Part shown: piece by piece, positions 1-6,431 of the stretch
Layout: each line of letters begins with the position of its first letter
How positions within the stretch are numbered: the first letter of the stretch is position 1
Assembly: GCA_027036655.1 (NCBI GenBank)
Contig: JALWEC010000488.1
Coordinates: forward strand, 1 to 6,659
Source: Melioribacteraceae bacterium
GTDB taxonomy: Bacteria > Bacteroidota > Ignavibacteria > Ignavibacteriales > Melioribacteraceae
Length of the DNA: 6,659 nucleotides
Reading direction: 5' to 3'
Made by a program: the position numbers and the translations under genes
The notes under the pieces: generated by a model
The model's input: only the letters and a program-made list of their open reading frames with translations
Databases searched by the model: none
What the model was told of the DNA's origin: nothing

Positions 1-1809
1 TGATAAACTGCCGTCGAGGTCAACGATTAATTTAACTGTTTTGTCGTAAAGTTCTTTCGCCGAAACTTTGTCAACCGACGAAGGGGCAAATCGGACAAAT
101 TCCGATTTTTCCGATATTTCCCGAACTTCGTTCAGCAGATTTTCTTCCACTCCGAGTATCTTCATCTTTGCTATAGCGTTATCGGTTGTAAATTCAGATT
201 TAGGAATTTGCAGTTTGGTTTCGAGATAGCCGAAAAGTCCCGCCGCCAAATCGGAATAAAATTCGGACAGGTTGTTTTGTTCCAATGATTTCTTCGCGTT
301 CTTCAATCTTTTACGAGCTTCCTTTTCTGCTTTTTTCATTTTAACAAGCGCCGTGTTTCCTTCGATTTTTCTTCTTCTCAGCTCGTAAAGCGAAAACAGA
401 ATAAAGAGTAAAAACGGTATTCCCAATCCGTAATAAAGCCAGTCCGGGAAAACTTCGGTTTCCGATTTTCTTTTAAGGTTCAAATTCCCCGTTTTAATAA
501 AGCGGATATCTTTACTTAAAAGTTGAATATTTTCTTTACTGAAGCCCGCGCCGCTCGTTCCGTTTTGGTAAGATTCGTTTCCTCTTTCAATTTCAATACT
601 GTAAGGTCCGAAAGACTTTGTTACATATTTTTCCGTTGCCGGATTAAAATAAGTAAAAGAAATGGGGCCTAACTTACGCGTTCCCGATATTCTCGGAACA
701 ATCAGATACTCAACCTTCTTTGTTCCGCTGACAAAATTTTTTCTTTGTATATTCTCAGATGTTTTAGGGTCGTAAACTTCAAAGCCTTCCGGCACTTTTA
801 GTTCCGGGATCTGCGCAAGCTCTATGTTTCCCGTTCCGCTGAGAACAACCTTTATCGTTATCGGTTCGTTTACTTTTGCTTTAAGTTTATCAATGGAAAC
901 GTTGAACGTAAAGTTTCCCACCGCTCCGGTAAAAGATTTCGGCGCGCCGGCGGGCAAATCCTTTACGTAAATATTCACTTTGTTGGACGCTACGTTCCGC
1001 TCAATAGTTTCCGTTCTGTCAAAGAAAGGATCGTTAAAAAAGTCGTCAAAAATATCTCCGCTTCTTCTCCGCTTCTGTATGACAATCGGGATTGTAAGCT
1101 CAAAAGGAGTAATCGTAAGTTTTCCCGTTTCGGTCGGGAAAAGCGCCATCTTCTTTATTGTAGCCACTCTGAAGCGTTTTCCTTTATACATTTCCGCGCC
1201 AAACGTGATGTTGTTCGACATATCAAGCTCTTCGTTCCAAAATCCTTTGTAAGAAGGAAGTTTTGATATTTGCGGAGACTTGATATTTAATCTTGTGTAA
1301 AGTTTATAAGAAACAATTATCTGTTCCCCTTTATAAACATGCGTTTTATTCGGTACGGCTCTTATAAAAATATTATTTCGAAGTTCTTCGTCGCTTATTC
1401 CGGAGCTGTTGTCAGTCTTTGTTCTGACTTTTCCCTTTACAACATTGATTGAAATCGGCTTTGTAACATACCGCTTCCCTTTGTAAAACAAGGAAGACGA
1501 GCCGATTGTATATCTGCCGGGCGTTGGCGCTACGAGAATGTAGGAATAAGTAACTGTCGCGGAAACCGCTCCGTTAATAATCTGCATACTTGAAGATTGA
1601 TTCGGTCCGCTAAGAACGGTAAAGCCCTTGAAATCGGGAGCGCGGAAATTCTTAACCGAATTAATATCTCCGCCGGTAAAAGTAAAATAAGCTTGGAATC
1701 TTTCTCCTTGCCTGACAGTGGATTTATCCACAGATGCGGAATACTCCTGCGCAAAGGCGCTTGAGGCAAAAAGTAAAATCACCAACAGTATATTTATAAA
1801 TTTTTTCAT
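1..1809 (-). CDS. batD: BatD, membrane protein with large periplasmic region (C-terminus cut by window edge)
   Basis: I translated this frame from ATG 1809 to the left edge: 603 codons without a stop, so the gene continues outside the window. Residues 1-20 (MKKFINILLVILLFASSAFA) are a signal peptide with cleavage expected before Gln21. A long beta-rich periplasmic region follows to about 455, with recognisable BatD features such as 'K-x-x-V-x-x-G-E' near the start, 'L-P-S-Y-K-G-F-W' at about 204, and GDIFDDFFNDPFF at 251-263. One span lies at about 456-476, then an Arg-rich stop-transfer (ELRRRK) and a cytosolic helical domain to the edge. That tail resembles the cytosolic domain of the protein at 4597-5550. 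The length already matches the family's usual size (about 600 residues), so little is probably missing. The ATG sits 5 nt after the batC stop with only AGG as a weak SD. BatD is the least understood Bat component; a membrane-linked periplasmic adaptor role is inferred. Confidence 0.93.
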   Translation of the reverse strand, partial: MKKFINILLVILLFASSAFAQEYSASVDKSTVRQGERFQAYFTFTGGDINSVKNFRAPDFKGFTVLSGPNQSSSMQIINGAVSATVTYSYILVAPTPGRYTIGSSSLFYKGKRYVTKPISINVVKGKVRTKTDNSSGISDEELRNNIFIRAVPNKTHVYKGEQIIVSYKLYTRLNIKSPQISKLPSYKGFWNEELDMSNNITFGAEMYKGKRFRVATIKKMALFPTETGKLTITPFELTIPIVIQKRRRSGDIFDDFFNDPFFDRTETIERNVASNKVNIYVKDLPAGAPKSFTGAVGNFTFNVSIDKLKAKVNEPITIKVVLSGTGNIELAQIPELKVPEGFEVYDPKTSENIQRKNFVSGTKKVEYLIVPRISGTRKLGPISFTYFNPATEKYVTKSFGPYSIEIERGNESYQNGTSGAGFSKENIQLLSKDIRFIKTGNLNLKRKSETEVFPDWLYYGLGIPFLLFILFSLYELRRRKIEGNTALVKMKKAEKEARKRLKNAKKSLEQNNLSEFYSDLAAGLFGYLETKLQIPKSEFTTDNAIAKMKILGVEENLLNEVREISEKSEFVRFAPSSVDKVSAKELYDKTVKLIVDLDGSLS

Positions 1810-1814
1810 CCTAT

Positions 1815-2570
1815 CTACCAGTCTTTTTCCGTTTTAATCGGTTTTCCTTTTTTCTTCCTTAACTTCTTCTGAAGATTTTTTTCATGTTTTTTTAAAGCCG
1901 CCAGAATTCGTTCCGCTTCCTTTTTGCTTATTTTTTGTTTCTGTTTCTGCTGCTGTTGTTTATTCTTATTCTGTTTATTCTGCTTCTGTTTCTGATCCTT
2001 ATTTTGGTCCTGATTTTTCTTCTTCTGCTGCTTATTTTTATCTTTATTCTTTTTATTATCGTTTTTATTTTGATCGTTCTTCTTTTTGTTTTTCTTATTC
2101 TTGTTATTCTTTTTGTTTTGTTTATTTTGTTTCTTGTTCTGCTGTTTCTGTTTAAGCGCGTAAGATAAATTGTATTTCGCTTCATTATCCTTAGGATTTA
2201 ATTTTAGCGAATTAATATAAGCCTTAATCGCGTCATCAATCTTCTTCTTTTTTAATAGAGAATTTCCGACATTATAAAATATATTCGATTGATTCTTTTT
2301 GTTTTTAGTTAAAGCCAAAGCCGACTTATACTCTTTCAGCGCTTCATCGTAATTCCCTTTTTTGTAGTAAGTATTCGCCAAATCGTAATGGGCTTCAAAT
2401 GAGGAAACATCTTTTTCCAAAGCTTTCTTAAAATCGACTTCCGCTTTGTCAAATTCTCCTTTCTTATATTCTTCAACGCCTTTGTTTACTTCGGTGCGAA
2501 CGCTTTGAGCCGATATAATCGAAAAGGAGAAAACGGAAACAAGCAATAATGAAACTACAATATTTTTCAT
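1815..2570 (-). CDS. batC: BatC, secreted TPR protein with Lys/Gln/Asn-rich tail
   Basis: This 251-residue protein begins with a signal peptide (residues 1-21, MKNIVVSLLLVSVFSFSIIS then A, cleavage probably before Gln22), so a periplasmic location is likely. TPR units follow at about 27-58, 59-90 and 95-128, with a further partial helix to about 139. The Y-x-x-G-x-[YF]-D-x-A pattern is visible in YKKGEFDKA and YKKGNYDEA. Residues 140-213 are an extreme low-complexity tract of only Lys, Gln, Asn and Asp. The protein ends with a conserved-looking basic helix (ISKKEAERILAALKKHEKNL) and a terminal K-D-W, typical of BatC-type proteins. TPR domains bind proteins, so BatC may scaffold BatA, BatB and BatD (inference). 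It overlaps batB by 4 nt and stops 5 nt before batD. Confidence 0.92.
   Translation of the reverse strand: MKNIVVSLLLVSVFSFSIISAQSVRTEVNKGVEEYKKGEFDKAEVDFKKALEKDVSSFEAHYDLANTYYKKGNYDEALKEYKSALALTKNKKNQSNIFYNVGNSLLKKKKIDDAIKAYINSLKLNPKDNEAKYNLSYALKQKQQNKKQNKQNKKNNKNKKNKKKNDQNKNDNKKNKDKNKQQKKKNQDQNKDQKQKQNKQNKNKQQQQKQKQKISKKEAERILAALKKHEKNLQKKLRKKKGKPIKTEKDW
1932..2153 (-). other. Low-complexity K/Q/N/D tract in BatC
   Basis: Seventy-four consecutive codons (BatC residues 140-213) encode only Lys (31), Gln (20), Asn (18) and Asp (5), by hand count. No fixed repeat unit is visible; short motifs such as QNK, NKK and KQKQ recur irregularly. The coding strand is almost entirely A-rich here, so the opposite strand is T-rich. 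Polar, basic tracts are known in BatC homologues, commonly Gln/Asn-rich; this one is strongly Lys-rich. It probably forms a disordered, positively charged linker in the periplasm. Confidence 0.9.
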
Positions 2571-3604
2571 CCTTCTCCTCCCGATTCAAGTTTACGCATG
2601 AGTCTCGTCTTGTTTCGCGACAGGAAGAAATCGAATAGGAGCAATAAAATAGCGGGAAAGAGCAGATAATAAAATCTGTCCTCAAAGTCGGTAATTCTTT
2701 TCGAGCCGAATTCTTTTTTCTGCAGTTTAGATAAATCTTTGTAAATCATTTCCAATTCGTTTTCGCCGTTTTGAGCGTTGTAATATTTGCCGTGAGTTTC
2801 CGAAGCGATTTTTTTCAATGTAGCTTCATCTAATTTTGTTAAAACCACCTTGTTGTATCTGTCCTTTTTATATCCGATCATTTTTCCGGAAGCGTCGTAA
2901 GCGGGTATCGGTGCGCCTTCCGGAGTTCCCAATCCGATTGTGTAAATCGAAACGTCTTCTTCGTTGGCTTTTTTGATTCCGGCATCGATTCCACCTTCGT
3001 TATCCTCGCCGTCCGTAATCAAAATGATAGCTTTTTTAGTGTCCGTTTTTTTCTTAAACGATTTAAGCGCCAAATCAATCGCCTCTCCTATGTTAGTCCC
3101 CTGCTGCGGAACCGACTTTGTGTCAACCGCATCAAGAAACATATTTGCCGCCGAGTAATCGGTTGTAAGAGGAAATTGAACATAAGCTCTTCCCGCAAAA
3201 ACTATTAGTCCTATTCTGTCGCCTTGCAATTTTTTTATCAGATTTTTAATATCGTGCTTTGCTTTTTCAAGTCTGCTCGGTTTAATATCCTCGGCGTTCA
3301 TACTGTTAGAAACGTCAAGCAGAACGTAAACGTCAATTCCAACTTGTTTAACTTCTTCAACCTTCGTCCCAACCTGTGGATTAGCAAGCGCAAAAATCAA
3401 AAGAAATAAAGCCGTTAAAACCAATCCCGCTTTAATGAAGAACTTCATTCCGCTCTTTTTAGGCGCCAAACGTTTTGCGGCTTCTCCGGATGCAAATTCC
3501 TTTAAGGCGTTCTTCCTTTTATAGAAATCCCAAAAAATCAGAATAGCCGCGGGAATCAGCAGAAAGAGTAAATATAAATATTCGCTATGTGCATATCTAA
3601 ACAT
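2567..3604 (-). CDS. batB: BatB, membrane-anchored VWA-domain protein
   Basis: This 345-residue VWA protein is paralogous to BatA next door. Spans are predicted at about 9-27, 56-74 and 311-329, with the VWA domain from about 88 to 285 between spans 2 and 3. The metal site is complete: D97-V-S99-N-S101, T170 in QQGTNIGEAI, and D198 in ILITDGEDNEGG. Blocks shared with BatA include L-L-D-[IV]-S-x-S-M, A-E-D-x-K-P-x-R-L-E, D-R-I-G-L, P-L-T-x-D-Y and I-Y-T-I-G-L-G-T. ATG 3604 follows the batA TAG after 7 nt, with only a weak TAGG as ribosome-binding signal, suggesting re-initiation from batA. The stop TGA overlaps the batC ATG (ATGA). The C-terminal S-G-G-E-G tail is encoded by the batC Shine-Dalgarno region. 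Role inferred from family: inner-membrane component of the Bat complex. Confidence 0.93.
   Translation of the reverse strand: MFRYAHSEYLYLLFLLIPAAILIFWDFYKRKNALKEFASGEAAKRLAPKKSGMKFFIKAGLVLTALFLLIFALANPQVGTKVEEVKQVGIDVYVLLDVSNSMNAEDIKPSRLEKAKHDIKNLIKKLQGDRIGLIVFAGRAYVQFPLTTDYSAANMFLDAVDTKSVPQQGTNIGEAIDLALKSFKKKTDTKKAIILITDGEDNEGGIDAGIKKANEEDVSIYTIGLGTPEGAPIPAYDASGKMIGYKKDRYNKVVLTKLDEATLKKIASETHGKYYNAQNGENELEMIYKDLSKLQKKEFGSKRITDFEDRFYYLLFPAILLLLFDFFLSRNKTRLMRKLESGGEG
2575..2581 (-). promoter_or_regulatory. Shine-Dalgarno of batC inside the batB 3' end
   Basis: The minus strand reads GGAGGAG, then AAGG, then ATG 2570. The site lies in the last codons of batB and dictates its Gly-Gly-Glu-Gly ending, an example of overlapping coding and initiation signals. 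Together with the ATGA overlap it supports tight translational coupling of batB and batC. Confidence 0.8.
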
Positions 3605-3611
3605 TGATAAC

Positions 3612-4613
3612 CTACGGATTTGTCCTTAAATATGCGTGACTTAACAATAGTTCCAAAAAGAGCAGAGCTAATCCGGCTTCGAGCCAGCCGTAAAAAAGTT
3701 CATGCGCATGTCTGTAAGAAGTTACTTTTATCTTGGATTTCTCAAGTTTGTCAATCGCTTTATAAATTGCGCGCAACTTGCTGTTGCTTGTAGCTCTGAA
3801 GTATTTCCCACCGGTAATGGAAGAAATTTTCCTCAAAGTCTTTTCGTCAATTTGGACGGGAACATTCTGATACTGTACGCCGAAAGGAGTCTGCACTGGA
3901 TAAGGCGCCATTCCTTCCGTTCCAAGTCCGATTGTGTAAATTCGAATCCCGTATGTTTTGGCAATCTGAGCCGCAGTTATAGGATCGATTTCACCGCTGT
4001 TGTTAACTCCGTCCGTCAAAAGTATCATCACTTTGCTTTTTGCCTTACTCTCCTTTAAGCGGTTTACGCCGTTTGCGATTGCCGTACCGATTGCCGTACC
4101 GTCCTCCAGCATTCCGCTTTTTACCTGCTTTAACAGCGAACGAAGCACTCCGTAATCAATTGTAAGAGGACACTGAGTAAAACTCTCGCGGGAAAAAATC
4201 ACCAGTCCGATTCTGTCGCTAGTTCTCTCCTTAATAAAATTATCGATTACTTTTTTAGCGGCTTCCAATCTGTTCGGCTTTAAATCTTCGGCAAGCATAC
4301 TGCCGGAAATATCAAGCAGCATTACGATATCGATTCCTTCTGTTGAAATATTCTCGCCGGTCGTAAAACTCTGGGGTCTTGCCATTGCAATTAAAAGTAC
4401 AATTATAGCAAAAGTACGTAGAACAAACGGCAGATGAATCAACCGTTCCTTCAATGTCGGTTTCATTTCTCCGAACGCCTTACTCAGCCAAGAGTATGAA
4501 ATTTCCGGCGAAAGCTTGTTACGTTTTTTTGCGTAATACCAAACCATCCCGATAACAACCGGAACGATTGCATAAAGAAAAACCGGATATGCGAATTTAA
4601 CTCCGCCGAACAT
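3612..4613 (-). CDS. batA: BatA, membrane-anchored VWA-domain protein
   Basis: This is a 333-residue protein when counted from ATG 4613. Two N-terminal spans (about 9-28 and 61-79) precede a VWA domain at roughly 92-285, and a C-terminal span lies at about 305-328. The metal-ion-dependent adhesion site is complete: D101-I-S103-G-S105, T173 in DGTAIGTAI, and D201 in LLTDGVNNSG. With this topology the VWA domain lies between span 2 and span 3, as in other BatA/BatB proteins. A longer reading from TTG 4619 adds two residues, but a strong GAGGAGG directly abuts that TTG and sits 6 nt from the ATG, so ATG is preferred. It overlaps the upstream gene by 17 nt and stops (TAG) 7 nt before batB. In Bacteroides fragilis bat genes were linked to aerotolerance; the exact ligand is unknown. 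The BatA/BatB distinction rests on order and similarity. Confidence 0.93.
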   Translation of the reverse strand: MFGGVKFAYPVFLYAIVPVVIGMVWYYAKKRNKLSPEISYSWLSKAFGEMKPTLKERLIHLPFVLRTFAIIVLLIAMARPQSFTTGENISTEGIDIVMLLDISGSMLAEDLKPNRLEAAKKVIDNFIKERTSDRIGLVIFSRESFTQCPLTIDYGVLRSLLKQVKSGMLEDGTAIGTAIANGVNRLKESKAKSKVMILLTDGVNNSGEIDPITAAQIAKTYGIRIYTIGLGTEGMAPYPVQTPFGVQYQNVPVQIDEKTLRKISSITGGKYFRATSNSKLRAIYKAIDKLEKSKIKVTSYRHAHELFYGWLEAGLALLFLELLLSHAYLRTNP

Positions 4614-5550
4614 CGTCAACCTCCTCGGTAACTTCAGTCTCGGCGTCGTTTTTCGTTAAGTCCACAATCTTATATGCTTCCTTCAACATTTCTTCGTTAA
4701 CCGAAGGCATTGGAGTAAATTTAGCGAACTTCACCATATCGGCGTTCTGTAAAAATTTTCTCGTAGTCTCTACTACATCAAGCGAAAGTCCTACTTTTTC
4801 CAGTTCATGCAAAGTTTCGTCCGTCGTCATCTCAAGAGAATTGAACCCGAACCTGTTTTCAAAATACTCTCTGATAATCTCGGTTATCCCGCTGTGGAAT
4901 TCCTTAATTTTTCCGGCTTGCCAAAGTTTTTCCGTTTCGAGTTTCCGCAGCTTATTGTATGCGATTTTATGAGCCGGCAGAATTATTCTTTGCGTCTTCT
5001 TTATTTCTTCAGTTTCTTTCTTAAAATATTTTTTATAAATAAAATAAAGCAGAGCCAATAAAATCAGCGCTCCTAACACAATCAGAATAAGTTTTTCCCA
5101 ATTATAAGGAATCTCCACTACCGGCTTAACGTCTTTTATGTCTTTCTTTAAATTAATCTTCAAAGTATTTACGACAACATTAACCTGATTGGTTTTAATC
5201 TTAATCCGACTTTTGTTTGTCGTATCGGTAAGCGTTACGGTCATAGCCGGGATAGTTTCTTTCAGGGAATCATACCCCGCAAGGACAAAATTAAACGTCG
5301 TTGTGGCAAATCCGTTTTTGCTTTTCACCAAATCGGTTTTGCCTTCTCTGAGGAACGTTAAAGATTTCAAACTGTCTTTTACGGAGGGCAAAGTAATTTT
5401 ATATTTTTCCGGCGCAAAAACCACAATGGAATAATCTATATAATCGCCGATATTATACTGCAGCGAATCGGTTGTGGCAAGGGCTTTTATATTTTGCGCA
5501 TGAGCCGGAATCCACAAAAACATCAGCAATATTACAAGTAATTTCTTCAC
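4597..5550 (-). CDS. Bat-operon membrane protein: signal peptide, beta-type periplasmic domain, one TM, cytosolic helical domain (BatD-like tail)
   Basis: This 317-residue protein starts at GTG and overlaps the DUF58 stop by 4 nt. Residues 1-19 (MKKLLVILLMFLWIPAHAQ) form a classic signal peptide. Residues 20-150 are rich in alternating hydrophobic/polar stretches typical of a beta-sandwich. One span lies at about 153-172 (LILIVLGALILLALLYF), followed by a Lys-rich cytosolic start. Residues 190-300 are a predicted helical domain with the pattern E217-F-x-S220, Y229-x-E231, T242-T-D, G254, R264, V273-x-F-A. The last part of BatD in the same operon shows the same pattern without gaps. A protein of this kind sits between DUF58 and batA in many Bat operons; it recalls the DUF4381 type of short membrane proteins in proteobacterial VWA clusters, but I do not assign it firmly. 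Likely role (inference): membrane-anchored partner of BatA/BatB and MoxR. The 3' end overlaps batA by 17 nt. Confidence 0.85.
   Translation of the reverse strand: MKKLLVILLMFLWIPAHAQNIKALATTDSLQYNIGDYIDYSIVVFAPEKYKITLPSVKDSLKSLTFLREGKTDLVKSKNGFATTTFNFVLAGYDSLKETIPAMTVTLTDTTNKSRIKIKTNQVNVVVNTLKINLKKDIKDVKPVVEIPYNWEKLILIVLGALILLALLYFIYKKYFKKETEEIKKTQRIILPAHKIAYNKLRKLETEKLWQAGKIKEFHSGITEIIREYFENRFGFNSLEMTTDETLHELEKVGLSLDVVETTRKFLQNADMVKFAKFTPMPSVNEEMLKEAYKIVDLTKNDAETEVTEEVDDVRRS
4620..4626 (-). promoter_or_regulatory. Strong Shine-Dalgarno deciding the batA start
   Basis: Read on the minus strand the bases are GAGGAGG, followed by TTGACG and then ATG. The 6-nt spacing to ATG 4613 is near ideal, whereas an alternative TTG at 4619 would touch the SD with no spacer. 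The site lies inside the 3' coding end of the upstream gene, so it also encodes residues there. Confidence 0.85.
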
Positions 5551-6422
5551 AGTTTCGATTCCCTTTTCTTGAAGAACTGTACAAGCGGCTTTATGTATGA
5601 TTCCTTTGTATTAATGCGAATTGAGTCGATTCCGCTTAATCTGAATAACCGTTGAAGTTCGCTTTTTCTTTTATTAACGACTTTGTTAAAATAATCTTGC
5701 ACGCTTCCGTTGGATAAATCGATATAACGAATTTCACCGGTTTCCAAATCTTTGAATTTCGTTAGTCCCATTTCAGGAAGAGAAGTTTCCCTCTCGTCCT
5801 CGAGAATCACGCCGATTAAATCATGCTTACGGGAAACGACTTTAATTATCTTATCGTAATCATCGTCAATAAAATCGGATACCAGAAACGAGATGCTTCT
5901 TTTCTTAATTATTCCGTTAAAATATTCCAACGCAGACTTAATGTCCGTCCCTTTGCCTTCCGGGACAAACGACAATATTTCACGAATAATCCGAAGGACG
6001 TGCGTGCGACCTTTTTTCGGCGGAACAAACCGTTCGATTCTATCCGTAAAGAGAATCAAACCTACTTTGTCGTTATTTTTCATCGCGGAAAATGCGAGTA
6101 TGGAACTTAACTCGGCGGCAATACGCTGTTTCCTTTTTTCAGCCGAGCCGAAACCGAGAGAGCCGCTCATATCAATTAAAAGCATTACAACAAGTTCTCT
6201 TTCTTCTTCAAAGACTTTAACGAAAGGATGATTAAAACGCGCCGTAACGTTCCAGTCGATTGTGCGAATGTCATCTCCGGGCTGATATTCACGCACTTCG
6301 GCGAATTCCATTCCCCTTCCTTTAAATGCGGAATGATACTCGCCGGAAAAGACTTCGTTTACCAGCCCTTTGGTTTTTATCTCAATTCTTCTTACTTGTT
6401 TTAATAATTCTTTAGTATCCAC
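5547..6422 (-). CDS. DUF58 domain protein (soluble VWA-like partner of MoxR)
   Basis: This 291-residue protein has no signal peptide or membrane span, so it is probably cytosolic. The DUF58 signature is clear at residues 36-75: G-R-G-M-E-F, then REYQPGDDIRTIDWNVTARF, then a V-K-x-F-E-E-E-R-E segment. It leads into a VWA-like fold with a DxSxS metal site at D84-M-S86-G-S88, a candidate Thr at 159 (GKGTDIKSAL) and an Asp at 183 (FLVSDF). The metal site therefore looks intact. The start is a GTG with a weak AGAGAG upstream. An in-frame TAA (the moxR stop) lies only three codons upstream, and the next internal Met (38) falls inside the signature, so GTG is the only sensible start. The stop overlaps the next gene's GTG by 4 nt (GTGA), indicating translational coupling. 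DUF58 genes adjacent to moxR are a standard pair; the molecular role is not well established. Confidence 0.95.
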   Translation of the reverse strand: MDTKELLKQVRRIEIKTKGLVNEVFSGEYHSAFKGRGMEFAEVREYQPGDDIRTIDWNVTARFNHPFVKVFEEERELVVMLLIDMSGSLGFGSAEKRKQRIAAELSSILAFSAMKNNDKVGLILFTDRIERFVPPKKGRTHVLRIIREILSFVPEGKGTDIKSALEYFNGIIKKRSISFLVSDFIDDDYDKIIKVVSRKHDLIGVILEDERETSLPEMGLTKFKDLETGEIRYIDLSNGSVQDYFNKVVNKRKSELQRLFRLSGIDSIRINTKESYIKPLVQFFKKRESKL

Positions 6423-6431
6423 GGCTCTCTG

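Noticed and set aside
980..1252. Plus-strand 90-residue frame
   Set aside because: Antisense to batD, with no supporting signals or recognisable domain.
1530..1769. Minus-strand 79-residue frame
   Set aside because: Lies in another frame within batD, whose own frame is continuous, has a signal peptide and matches the BatD family.
1935..2168. Plus-strand open frame encoding an almost purely hydrophobic 77-residue peptide (Leu/Phe/Ile/Val)
   Set aside because: It is the complement of the Lys/Asn/Gln codons of batC; A-rich codons on one strand read as Phe/Leu/Ile codons on the other. No SD and no natural membrane-protein pattern.
1928..2185. Minus-strand Arg/Lys/Asn/Ile-rich 85-residue frame
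   Set aside because: Out-of-frame shadow of the batC low-complexity tract; few stops arise because the codons are so biased.
2473..2685. Minus-strand 70-residue frame crossing the batB-batC junction
   Set aside because: Both overlapping genes are firmly supported in other frames; the Ser/Arg/Cys-rich product resembles nothing.
3702..4058. Plus-strand 118-residue frame antisense to batA
   Set aside because: Covers the conserved VWA coding region of batA; composition is that of an antisense shadow.
5823..6231. Two overlapping plus-strand frames antisense to DUF58
   Set aside because: The DUF58 frame carries the complete family signature; the antisense frames show no domain or SD.
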